A stretch of 9,578 nt of DNA, taken from Alphaproteobacteria bacterium (lineage in GTDB: Bacteria > Pseudomonadota > Alphaproteobacteria > Rhizobiales > Aestuariivirgaceae). Positions within the stretch are counted from its first letter, which is position 1; every line of letters starts with the position of its first letter. Position numbers and translations under genes: made by a program. The stretch spans positions 1 to 9,578 of the forward strand of contig JAPLOT010000277.1 of assembly GCA_026400595.1 (NCBI GenBank). The letters run 5' to 3'. This document shows, in pieces, positions 1 to 5,711 of this stretch. The notes under the pieces were generated by a model. That model was not told the DNA's origin and did no database searches. It saw only the letters and a list, made by a program, of their open reading frames with translations.

Positions 1-882
1 TGGAAATTGCCGGATGGCGGCTTGGCCTGGCTCAACATCTTTCTGGTCTACTTCGCGCTTCCTGCCCTGATCTTCCTCGTTGTGGCAGCGGCGCCCTTCG
101 AACAGCTGGTCAACTGGCCCTTCGTGTCCGCGGTCACTGCCGTAACCATCTCAGCCTTCGTCGTGGTGACCGGGGCTTCAATGTGGCTCTTCAAGACCCC
201 GCTGAAGATCGCGGCGTTGCAGGGAACGTCGGGAAGCTACGGAAATGTCGGATACATGGGGTTGCCGCTTTCGGTGGCCTTCTTTGGCCCCGAGGCTGCG
301 GTGCCGGCAGCGCTGGTTTTCTGTTTCGACTGTACGGTCCAGTTCGTGCTTACCGCCTTCCTTGCGACCCTTGCTCATGAGCGGAACGAGGAGGCGCATT
401 GGGGAGCCGTCGCCTGGCGCATCGCGAAGCAGGTGGCGACCCATCCCTTCATCGTGGCAACCGCTTTGGGTGTTGCCGCCTCGGCCCTGCAGTTCACGGC
501 ACCCGGCGCCCTTGGAACGATCCTCGAAATGCTGATGCGGTCGGCGGGCCCGACGGCCCTCTTTGCCCTCGGTGTCACGGTGGGCATGCGGCGCTTCGCC
601 GGCATCGGGCGCGAGTTGCCGCTGGTTGCCGGAATGAAGGTCTTCGTGCAGCCTGTGCTTGCGCTGCTGGTCGTCGGCATGGTGCCGGGGATCGATCCGA
701 CCTGGCTCCATGTTGCAGTGATGATGGCGGCTCTCCCGACCGCATCCAATGCCTTCATTCTGGCCAGCCAGTACAGGGCCTATGTCGAAGGTTCGTCGAC
801 CGCGGTCATCATGACGACGGCGCTGTCGGCGATTACCATTCCGGCGATCATCTACTTCATCAAGACCGGCATCTTGCCCTGA
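1..882 (+). CDS. AEC-family (auxin efflux carrier-type) transporter, N-terminus cut by window edge
   Basis: This is an inner-membrane permease of the AEC family, whose bacterial members export or exchange small organic acids and related solutes. The substrate cannot be read from the sequence. The frame is open from base 1 (first residues Trp-Lys-Leu-Pro-Asp-Gly-Gly) to a TGA at 880-882, giving 293 visible residues. AEC proteins usually exceed 300 residues and begin with a hydrophobic helix, so roughly 25-30 N-terminal residues are probably missing. The TTG at 7-9 is therefore unlikely to be the true start. Most of the chain is hydrophobic helices separated by short loops. Family hallmarks are the early LNIFLVYFALPALIF helix, the YGNVGYMGLPL stretch about a quarter of the way in, and the ALPTASNAFILASQY stretch near the C-terminus. 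Its last 31 bases overlap the 3' end of the opposite-strand ubiH-like gene. Family assignment is strong; function within the family is unknown. Confidence 0.9.
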   Translation, partial: WKLPDGGLAWLNIFLVYFALPALIFLVVAAAPFEQLVNWPFVSAVTAVTISAFVVVTGASMWLFKTPLKIAALQGTSGSYGNVGYMGLPLSVAFFGPEAAVPAALVFCFDCTVQFVLTAFLATLAHERNEEAHWGAVAWRIAKQVATHPFIVATALGVAASALQFTAPGALGTILEMLMRSAGPTALFALGVTVGMRRFAGIGRELPLVAGMKVFVQPVLALLVVGMVPGIDPTWLHVAVMMAALPTASNAFILASQYRAYVEGSSTAVIMTTALSAITIPAIIYFIKTGILP

Positions 883-2057
883 GCGCGCATGACACGCGGG
901 ACGGTGGTGACTGGCGCGAGCCCCTGGGCCACTACGATGCGGCGTAGCGGACCGAAGGCCGCAATCGCCGAGAGGCCCAGAGCACGCCCGCCTTCCAGCA
1001 ACACGTGTCCGGACAGCAGGGAGCGGTTCATGATGTCGATGACCTGCTGGCGGGGCTGCACGTCGCGACGGCGCAGCCTGTCATACTGCACCAGGATGGA
1101 GGTGTGACCGGGATCGTCTTCGAGAGCGATGAGCTCCGCCGCCTGTGCGGCGTCCCGGAGGGACATGTTGAGGCCCTGCGCGCCAATGGGCGGAACGACA
1201 TGGGCCGACTCACCGATCAGGAGAATGCGGTTTTTGGCGAAGTCCCGAGCGACAAGGCCGCGCATTGGAAAGGCCCGGCGCGGACCGATGTCTCCGATGC
1301 GCCCGAGTTCACCGTGGGTTTGCAGCTGGATCTCGCGCGCCAGCTGGCCATCCGGCGTGGCCATGATCTCGGCAGCGCGCGCCGGTCGCTCCATCCAGAC
1401 CAGGCTCGAGGCGCGGCCGGGCAGGGGCACCGTAGTGAAGGGACCGGCACCCTTGTGATACTCGGTCGATATCCCATCGTGCGGGCCGGAGTGCGAGAAA
1501 CTGGTCGCGACAGCGACCTGATCATAGCTCCAGCCATTCGTCTTGATGCCTGCCGCATCGCGAAGGGTCGAATTCCGTCCATCCGCCGCCAAGACCATCT
1601 GGCTGGTGAGCGTGCGGCCATTTGTCGTGACGATGGCGACTTGCGAAGACGAAGGATCGGCTCGCACAGCATCTTCGGGGATCATCTCCACGCCAAGCTG
1701 AACCGCCCGGGCTTTCAGCAGGGGAATGAGCAGGCTGAGGGGAAAGTTCCAGCCGAAAGCCTCTTCGCCGATTTCTTCAGGATCGAAGGTGATGGTCGGG
1801 GCGGATATGGCCGCGCCAGTATCGTCCACGAGGCGCAGGCGCCGGAGGGGCTGGGTCCTTTCGCGAAGTTCGCCCGGCCAGACGCCGAGATGCTCGAGAA
1901 GGCGGATGGAGGGGCGCATCAGGGCTACCGTCCGCGGATCGGCGGCGTCCGAACCTGCAGCGACGAGACCGGTCCTCCGCCCGTCCAGGGCAAGAAGGCA
2001 GGCTGCCGCAAGTCCGGCCGGTCCTGCGCCGGCAACAAGGCATTCGTATTCGCTCAT
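852..2057 (-). CDS. UbiH/UbiF/COQ6-family FAD-dependent hydroxylase, probably ubiquinone biosynthesis
   Basis: A 401-residue class A flavoprotein monooxygenase, the usual length for the family. These enzymes use FAD, NAD(P)H and O2 to hydroxylate the ubiquinone ring at the inner membrane. Three flavin motifs are visible: the dinucleotide-binding GAGPAG at residues 10-15, the DG motif (AADGRNSTLR, 157-166), and the FAD-ribose motif beginning GESAH at 282-286 and continuing VVPPIGAQGLN. The Glu at 283, where many members have Asp, also occurs in alphaproteobacterial homologues as I recall them. I chose the ATG at 2055-2057 because the Rossmann strand begins directly after it; the frame is open further upstream but that part runs antisense through the GFA gene. 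No clear Shine-Dalgarno site is visible. Alphaproteobacteria use several related hydroxylases with different ring positions (UbiH, UbiF, UbiL, UbiM), so I give no gene symbol. Confidence 0.88.
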   Translation of the reverse strand: MSEYECLVAGAGPAGLAAACLLALDGRRTGLVAAGSDAADPRTVALMRPSIRLLEHLGVWPGELRERTQPLRRLRLVDDTGAAISAPTITFDPEEIGEEAFGWNFPLSLLIPLLKARAVQLGVEMIPEDAVRADPSSSQVAIVTTNGRTLTSQMVLAADGRNSTLRDAAGIKTNGWSYDQVAVATSFSHSGPHDGISTEYHKGAGPFTTVPLPGRASSLVWMERPARAAEIMATPDGQLAREIQLQTHGELGRIGDIGPRRAFPMRGLVARDFAKNRILLIGESAHVVPPIGAQGLNMSLRDAAQAAELIALEDDPGHTSILVQYDRLRRRDVQPRQQVIDIMNRSLLSGHVLLEGGRALGLSAIAAFGPLRRIVVAQGLAPVTTVPRVMRAQGKMPVLMK

Positions 2058-2114
2058 GACAGGAAACTGGACACTTGGAGGCAACGATGCAAGCGTTGGC
2101 TTGTCGCGGACAAA

Positions 2115-2143
2115 TTGATCTTTTGGCACGGGTGGGGCGTAAA
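2115..2143 (+). promoter_or_regulatory. Weak candidate promoter for the GFA-family gene
   Basis: The 108 bases between the ubiH-like start and the GFA start must hold the promoters of two divergent genes. The best sigma70-like pair for the GFA direction is TTGATC (2115-2120), 17 bases, then CGTAAA (2138-2143), which is a poor match. Overlapping it is TTGGCACGG (2123-2131), an exact match to the -24 box of sigma54 promoters, with the GC of a degraded -12 box at 2137-2138. Either reading is tentative. I saw no convincing promoter in the ubiH direction. Confidence 0.22.
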
Positions 2144-2153
2144 ACGCGCAATT

Positions 2154-2160
2154 GGGGAGG
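2154..2160 (+). promoter_or_regulatory. Shine-Dalgarno site of the GFA-family gene
   Basis: GGGGAGG lies five bases before the ATG at 2166-2168. It is one of the strongest ribosome binding sites in the window. It fixes the start of a gene whose reading frame otherwise stays open for more than 1 kb upstream, antisense to the ubiH-like gene. Confidence 0.8.
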
Positions 2161-2165
2161 AAAGC

Positions 2166-2546
2166 ATGGCGAAACACCACGAGGGCGGCTGTCTGTGCGG
2201 ATCCATCCGCTTCATTGCGGAAGGCCCACCCCTGCGGCCCCACACCTGTTCCTGCAAGATGTGCCAGCGCCATTCGGGCGCCCTGACCGCCAGCTGGGTC
2301 GAGTTTCCGCGTGACAAGGTCACCTGGACCGGCCCGGGCGGCACGCCCAAGACCTGGCGGTCCTCGGAATTCTCGAGCCGCGCCTTCTGTCCGGATTGTG
2401 GCAGCAGCCTCGGTGCCATCGATGACAAGCCTGTCGTCGCCCTGCTGATTGGCACCTTCGACTCCAACAACCGGAAGGACCTCAAGCCAGAGTACCACTC
2501 CTACCGTGGAGGCCGGCCCCGCTGGTGGCACATCGAGGTTGACTAG
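2166..2546 (+). CDS. GFA/CENP-V-domain zinc protein
   Basis: A 126-residue single-domain protein of the GFA family, named after glutathione-dependent formaldehyde-activating enzyme. Most members are small cytoplasmic zinc proteins of unproven activity, often presumed to act on glutathione adducts. All the expected zinc cysteines are present: C9 and C11 (GGCLCGSIRF), C28, C30 and C33 (CSCKMCQRHSG), and C75 and C78 (FCPDCGSSLG). The Cys-rich CxCxxC stretch followed by a conserved aromatic-rich C-terminus (ending near RWWHIEVD) is typical. The start is supported by a strong Shine-Dalgarno site. The gene ends exactly where the opposite-strand glutathione S-transferase gene ends. The pairing fits a role in glutathione-linked detoxification, but the two genes are convergent and so not co-transcribed; a shared role is inference. 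Confidence 0.88.
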   Translation: MAKHHEGGCLCGSIRFIAEGPPLRPHTCSCKMCQRHSGALTASWVEFPRDKVTWTGPGGTPKTWRSSEFSSRAFCPDCGSSLGAIDDKPVVALLIGTFDSNNRKDLKPEYHSYRGGRPRWWHIEVD

Positions 2547-3158
2547 CTACGTGCCGATTGGGGTCTTCAGCATGCTGTCGCGGCTCGCGAAGCCTGCATG
2601 AAAGGCTGCAAGTCGCGGCCGGCCGTCCTGCCAGCGGAGGTCGGGAAGACGGTAGCCGACATATGACAAGACCACCCCGACCGCGATCGACCCGGCGTTG
2701 ACCTCCGCAAGACTGGACTCCCATTTGCTCTCGAGTTCGTCACAGGCCGCCGCAATGCGGGCCTTGAGGCGCGCAGACCACTCCGGCCAATGAAGAGCGG
2801 TAGGACGGGCAGCCGTCTCGTATCGCAGGCCAACCGCCGCGTCACCGAGTCCCAACCCTAGCGCCTGCAGCGTCAGGACGCGAAAGCGCTTGACGCCGTC
2901 GTCAGGGATGAGCGCTTTGTTGCCGGCCACATGGCAGAGGTACTCCATGATGACGCGGGAATCATAAACGGCATGGCCGTGATCGGTTTCAAGAACGGGA
3001 ACCTTGCCGATCGGAGAGAGGGCCACCAGCCGGGGATTTGGTGCGGTCGGCGTGACCGACTCCTTTTCGTGGATGACTTTATCGCCAAGTCCCACCTCAT
3101 GAGCCGTGACGAAGCACATGCGCACAAAAGGGGACAACATATCGCCATAGAGTCTCAT
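2547..3158 (-). CDS. Glutathione S-transferase family protein (YibF-like)
   Basis: A 203-residue soluble protein of the glutathione S-transferase fold, which conjugates glutathione to electrophiles or acts as a thiol-dependent reductase or isomerase. The N-terminal thioredoxin-like domain starts directly with strand one (MRLYGDMLSPFVR) and has Ser9-Pro10 at the usual catalytic spot. The glutathione-binding stretch GKVPVLETDHG has the cis-Pro at 54, and Asp66-Ser67 bind the glutamyl group. A helical C-terminal domain follows. Its N-capping box reads Ser-Ile-Ala-Val at 157-160, without the Asp seen in many family members. I chose the ATG at 3156-3158 because it fits the domain start and has GGAGA about ten bases upstream; the ATG 45 bases further upstream adds residues that do not look like the family. 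It lies 61 bases downstream of lexA on the same strand and may share its transcript. Substrate unknown. Confidence 0.88.
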   Translation of the reverse strand: MRLYGDMLSPFVRMCFVTAHEVGLGDKVIHEKESVTPTAPNPRLVALSPIGKVPVLETDHGHAVYDSRVIMEYLCHVAGNKALIPDDGVKRFRVLTLQALGLGLGDAAVGLRYETAARPTALHWPEWSARLKARIAAACDELESKWESSLAEVNAGSIAVGVVLSYVGYRLPDLRWQDGRPRLAAFHAGFASRDSMLKTPIGT

Positions 3159-3161
3159 CGC

Positions 3162-3192
3162 AGGTTCTCTCCACAAAACTGAGATGGAACCT
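3162..3192. repeat. Inverted repeat between lexA and the glutathione S-transferase gene
   Basis: AGGTTC at 3162-3167 is the exact reverse complement of GAACCT at 3187-3192, separated by 19 bases. It could form a weak hairpin in RNA or be a protein-binding dyad. No T-run follows, so it is not a convincing intrinsic terminator for lexA. Its right arm overlaps the SOS-box-like element at 3176-3190. Confidence 0.4.
3176..3190 (-). promoter_or_regulatory. SOS-box-like element before the glutathione S-transferase gene
   Basis: Read on the minus strand this is GTTC, seven bases, GTTT, one mismatch from the alphaproteobacterial LexA box GTTC-N7-GTTC. It sits 18 bases before the glutathione S-transferase ATG, where a bound repressor could block transcription. 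No clear -35/-10 pair is visible next to it. Single-mismatch matches are common by chance, so confidence is low. Confidence 0.25.
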
Positions 3193-3219
3193 AACGCAAA
3201 CACCGCGCGGCCAGAAGCA

Positions 3220-3924
3220 TCAATATTTGCGGAGAAGTCCTACCAGGCGGCCCTGCACGCGAATGCGGTCGGGACCGAAGATGCGCGTCTCATAGGTCGG
3301 ATTGGCCGCCTCGAGAGCCACCGAATCTCCCTTGCGGCGCAGACGCTTCAGCGTCGCTTCCTCGTCGTCGACAAGGGCTACGATGATGTCGCCGTTGGAG
3401 GCCGTATCGCCCTTGCGGATGATCACCGTGTCGCCATCGAAAATCCCGGCGTCGATCATCGAGTCACCCTTCACTTCAAGAGCGAAATGCTCGCCGCCCC
3501 CGAGCAGTTCGGGCGGCACGGTGATATTGGCCGAATGCTCCTGAATGGCCGAGATGGGAACGCCAGCCGCGATGCGGCCCATCATGGGCACGACCGCGGC
3601 ACGGGGCGCGCCGTCGTTGCCGGAGGCAACCGGCTTTACCCGCCCCAGATTGCCCTGGATGACGCTGGGCGTGAAGGATTGCTTGCGCGGTGTCAGGCTT
3701 GGCGAATGGCTTTCCGGCAGCTTCAGCACCTCGAGCGCCCGCGCCCGGTTCGGCATCCGCCGCAGGAAGCCGCGTTCCTCAAGGGCCACGATCAGGCGAT
3801 GGACGCCAGACTTGGACTGAAGATTCAGTGCCTCCTTCATCTCCTCGAAGGACGGGGGGACTCCCTCTTCCTTCAGGCGTTCGTTGATGAACATGAGGAG
3901 TTCGAGCTGCTTGCGCGTCAGCAT
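3220..3924 (-). CDS. lexA: LexA, SOS-response repressor and autoprotease
   Basis: A 234-residue repressor that shuts off DNA-damage genes until RecA filaments trigger its self-cleavage. The N-terminal winged helix-turn-helix runs from MLTRKQLELL to about residue 65 and includes the typical alphaproteobacterial PPSFEEMKEAL and SKSGVHRLI stretches. A variable linker covers about 70-110. The C-terminal S24 peptidase domain has the cleavage bond Ala120-Gly121 (GRIAAGVP), the nucleophile Ser155 (KGDSMIDAG) and the general base Lys193 (EEATLKRL). All elements for autocleavage are intact. I chose the ATG at 3922-3924 because a -10-like box lies downstream of the longer possible start at 3993 and because the family starts at this Met. 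The Shine-Dalgarno site is weak (AGGA ten bases upstream). It follows moeA after 101 bases that hold its own promoter and likely operator. Confidence 0.97.
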   Translation of the reverse strand: MLTRKQLELLMFINERLKEEGVPPSFEEMKEALNLQSKSGVHRLIVALEERGFLRRMPNRARALEVLKLPESHSPSLTPRKQSFTPSVIQGNLGRVKPVASGNDGAPRAAVVPMMGRIAAGVPISAIQEHSANITVPPELLGGGEHFALEVKGDSMIDAGIFDGDTVIIRKGDTASNGDIIVALVDDEEATLKRLRRKGDSVALEAANPTYETRIFGPDRIRVQGRLVGLLRKY

Positions 3925-3960
3925 ATGGCTAAAGTCCTGTCTTGCCGGGTTCCTGAATCG

Positions 3961-3975
3961 GAACAAACCTAAAAC
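3961..3975 (-). promoter_or_regulatory. Probable LexA operator (SOS box) of lexA
   Basis: On the minus strand this reads GTTT, seven bases, GTTC, one mismatch from the alphaproteobacterial SOS box GTTC-N7-GTTC. It begins one base downstream of the -10 element and covers the expected transcription start, a good place for autorepression. A second element (3997-4011, GTTC-N7-GTTT on the plus strand) overlaps the -35 box. The inner GTTC half also forms one arm of a palindrome, GTTCC-N6-GGAAC, at 3949-3964. Confidence 0.5.
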
Positions 3976-3976
3976 A

Positions 3977-4005
3977 AGTTTACAGGTTGCCATTTAGTTC
4001 TTCAA
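3977..4005 (-). promoter_or_regulatory. Sigma70-like promoter of lexA
   Basis: On the minus strand TTGAAG (4000-4005) and TAAACT (3977-3982) are separated by exactly 17 bases, each matching four of six consensus positions. Transcription would start near 3970, giving a leader of about 45 bases before the lexA ATG. The element lies between the moeA stop and lexA in the only A+T-rich stretch of the operon, which supports a separate lexA promoter. Confidence 0.55.
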
Positions 4006-4025
4006 GTGTTTACTTTCTGTAGCGG

Positions 4026-5231
4026 TTAAAAATCAATCTTGAGAATGGGAACCAGCAGCCCCGCTGCTGCTTCCGGCGCACCGGGTGGTCTCACGATCAG
4101 GCAGTCCGATTGCTGAAATGTGCGCTGCATCGACGAGTCCTGTTTCATGTAGGGAGTCGCAGTGCGCGTCCCATCAGGTTCGGACCGAAGTGTGGCCCGC
4201 ACATAGTCCTGGCGGTCATCATTTGCCTTCATTGGCGCGCCGAGCCGAGCCAAGACCAGATCATCGCCGGCCGGCAGGCCAAGCATGGCATCGATCAACG
4301 GCTTGAGGAAGAGCCGAGCACAGACCAGGGCCGAGACAGGGTTGCCCGGCAGACCCATCACATGCTGGCGACCTTTTCGGCCATACATGAAGGGCTTTCC
4401 CGGCCGCATGGCAATCTTCCAGAAGTCAATCTTGACCCCGGCATTCTTCAGGGCTTGCTGAACGAAGTCATGGTCGCCGACGGAAGCGCCACCAGTCGTG
4501 ACCAGGATGTCGGCTCCCGCCGCCCGGGCAATGGTCCGCTCGGTCGCCTTCAGCTTGTCCGGGACGATGCCAAGATCCAGCGGCTCGCCCCCGAAATGGC
4601 GGACCAGCGCCACGAGCGCCTGGCTGTTGGAGGACACGATCTGGTCGCCATTGGGCCTGCCTCCGGGAGCCACCAGCTCATCGCCGGTCGCGAAGACCGC
4701 GACCAGGGGTTTGCGCACCACCCGCACCAGTCCGGCATTCGCAGCGCCGGCCAGACCGATGTCCCTCGCATTGAGACGCGTCCCCGCAGTGAGCAGCATC
4801 TCGCCACGCTTGAAGTCGAGGCCCCGGCTACGGACATTCTGGGCCTGTCGGGCCGGATGCAGGATCGTCACCTGAGACGGGGTGGGGACAGCGGTGTTCT
4901 CCTGAGTCACGACCGTGTCCGTCCCCTTGGGCAGTGGCGCTCCGGTAAAGATTCGGACGGCCTCTCCGGACGTCACGTGTCCCTTGAAGCCGTGACCCGC
5001 CGCACTGATCCCGATGACCTTCAGCGAAGCTGGCACGGCCGCAACGTCGTTTGCTTTGACTGCGAAGCCATCCATCGCCGAAGCCTCGAAGGGCGGCTGA
5101 TCGCGGATGGACTTAACGGGAACAGCCAATACGCGTCCAAGCCCATGCGCGAGGCGCACGCTCTCTGCGGCGCCGCGCCGCACCCCTTGAAGGATCCTCG
5201 CGCGGGCATCGTCAACCGGCATCAGGGCCAT
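4026..5231 (-). CDS. moeA: MoeA, molybdopterin molybdenumtransferase
   Basis: A 401-residue cytoplasmic enzyme that inserts molybdate into adenylylated molybdopterin, the last step of basic molybdenum cofactor synthesis. Length and domain order match the family. The N-terminal part carries PPFEASAMDGFAV at 46-58, the conserved MoeA signature. The MogA-like domain has FATGDELVAPGG at 180-191 with QIVSSN at 197-202, then TTGGASVGDHDF at 245-256 and GLPGNPVSALV at 293-303. The C-terminal beta domain ends at residue 401. The ATG at 5229-5231 lies three bases after the moaC stop, with GGAG at the end of moaC as its ribosome binding site, so translation is probably coupled to moaC. Being downstream of moaC makes MoeA, rather than the related gephyrin-like proteins, the natural reading. 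Confidence 0.96.
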   Translation of the reverse strand: MALMPVDDARARILQGVRRGAAESVRLAHGLGRVLAVPVKSIRDQPPFEASAMDGFAVKANDVAAVPASLKVIGISAAGHGFKGHVTSGEAVRIFTGAPLPKGTDTVVTQENTAVPTPSQVTILHPARQAQNVRSRGLDFKRGEMLLTAGTRLNARDIGLAGAANAGLVRVVRKPLVAVFATGDELVAPGGRPNGDQIVSSNSQALVALVRHFGGEPLDLGIVPDKLKATERTIARAAGADILVTTGGASVGDHDFVQQALKNAGVKIDFWKIAMRPGKPFMYGRKGRQHVMGLPGNPVSALVCARLFLKPLIDAMLGLPAGDDLVLARLGAPMKANDDRQDYVRATLRSEPDGTRTATPYMKQDSSMQRTFQQSDCLIVRPPGAPEAAAGLLVPILKIDF

Positions 5232-5234
5232 GAT

Positions 5235-5711
5235 TTACTCCGCCTTGTAGTGACCGGACTTGCCGCCGCTCTTTTCGACCAGCCGGAAGTCGGTGATCGT
5301 CATGCCGCGGTCAACCGCCTTGCACATGTCGTAGAGCGTCAAACAGGCGACAGAACAGGCCGTGAGCGCCTCCATCTCTACGCCGGTCTTGCCTTCAACC
5401 TTCACCATCGCGGACACCTTGATCGTCGCGGCACGGGTATCGGGGGCGAAGTCGATGGAGACCTTGGAGAGCATCAGGGGGTGGCACAGCGGGATGAGCT
5501 CGTGGGTGCGCTTGGCGGCCATGATCCCCGCGATCCGCGCCGTGGCGAAGACATCGCCCTTCTTGGCCTTGCCTTCGATGATCAGCGCGAGCGTTTCGGG
5601 TTTCATGTGAATGACGGCTTCGGCGGTGGCGCTGCGATCGGTGGTCTCCTTGCCCGACACATCCACCATGTGCGCATGACCGGCTGAGTCGAGATGGGTC
5701 AGCTTGCTCAT
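5235..5711 (-). CDS. moaC: MoaC, cyclic pyranopterin monophosphate synthase
   Basis: A 158-residue enzyme that works with MoaA in the first step of molybdenum cofactor synthesis, turning 3',8-cyclo-7,8-dihydro-GTP into cyclic pyranopterin monophosphate. The family is hexameric and cytoplasmic. The hallmarks are intact: MVDVSGKETTDRSATA at 15-30, the active-site stretch HELIPLCHPL at 70-79, VEGKTGVEMEALTA at 105-118, and LYDMCKAVDRGM at 126-137 with the catalytic Asp128 and Lys131. Its ATG (5709-5711) overlaps the trpC stop as ATGA, so it is translationally coupled to trpC, and moeA follows three bases later. MoaA, MoaD and MoaE are not in the window and must be encoded elsewhere. No sequence feature suggests loss of function. 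Confidence 0.97.
   Translation of the reverse strand: MSKLTHLDSAGHAHMVDVSGKETTDRSATAEAVIHMKPETLALIIEGKAKKGDVFATARIAGIMAAKRTHELIPLCHPLMLSKVSIDFAPDTRAATIKVSAMVKVEGKTGVEMEALTACSVACLTLYDMCKAVDRGMTITDFRLVEKSGGKSGHYKAE

Noticed and set aside
2101..2113. Inverted repeat TTGTC-GCG-GACAA in the ubiH/GFA gap as an operator
   Set aside because: Five-base arms are short, there is no nearby regulator gene, and neither flanking promoter is well defined, so I could not support a function.
1005..2165. Long upstream extension of the GFA-family gene in the same frame (513 residues in total)
   Set aside because: The extension is antisense to the ubiH-like gene. The GFA domain begins exactly at the ATG at 2166, which has a strong Shine-Dalgarno site.
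2058..2531. N-terminal extension of the ubiH-like gene to 559 residues
   Set aside because: The flavin-binding strand begins right after the Met at 2057, and the extension is an antisense reading of the GFA gene.
3159..3219. Intrinsic terminator after lexA
   Set aside because: The only inverted repeat has a long loop, a short stem and no following T-run on the minus strand.
3925..3993. Longer LexA start at 3993
   Set aside because: It would place the -10-like element inside the coding region, and the family N-terminus MLTRKQ starts at 3924.
4110..5687. 525-residue plus-strand open frame antisense to moeA and moaC
   Set aside because: Its composition is Arg/His/Gly-rich with no recognisable motif, and the opposite strand encodes two canonical enzymes. 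Long antisense frames are common in high-G+C coding DNA.
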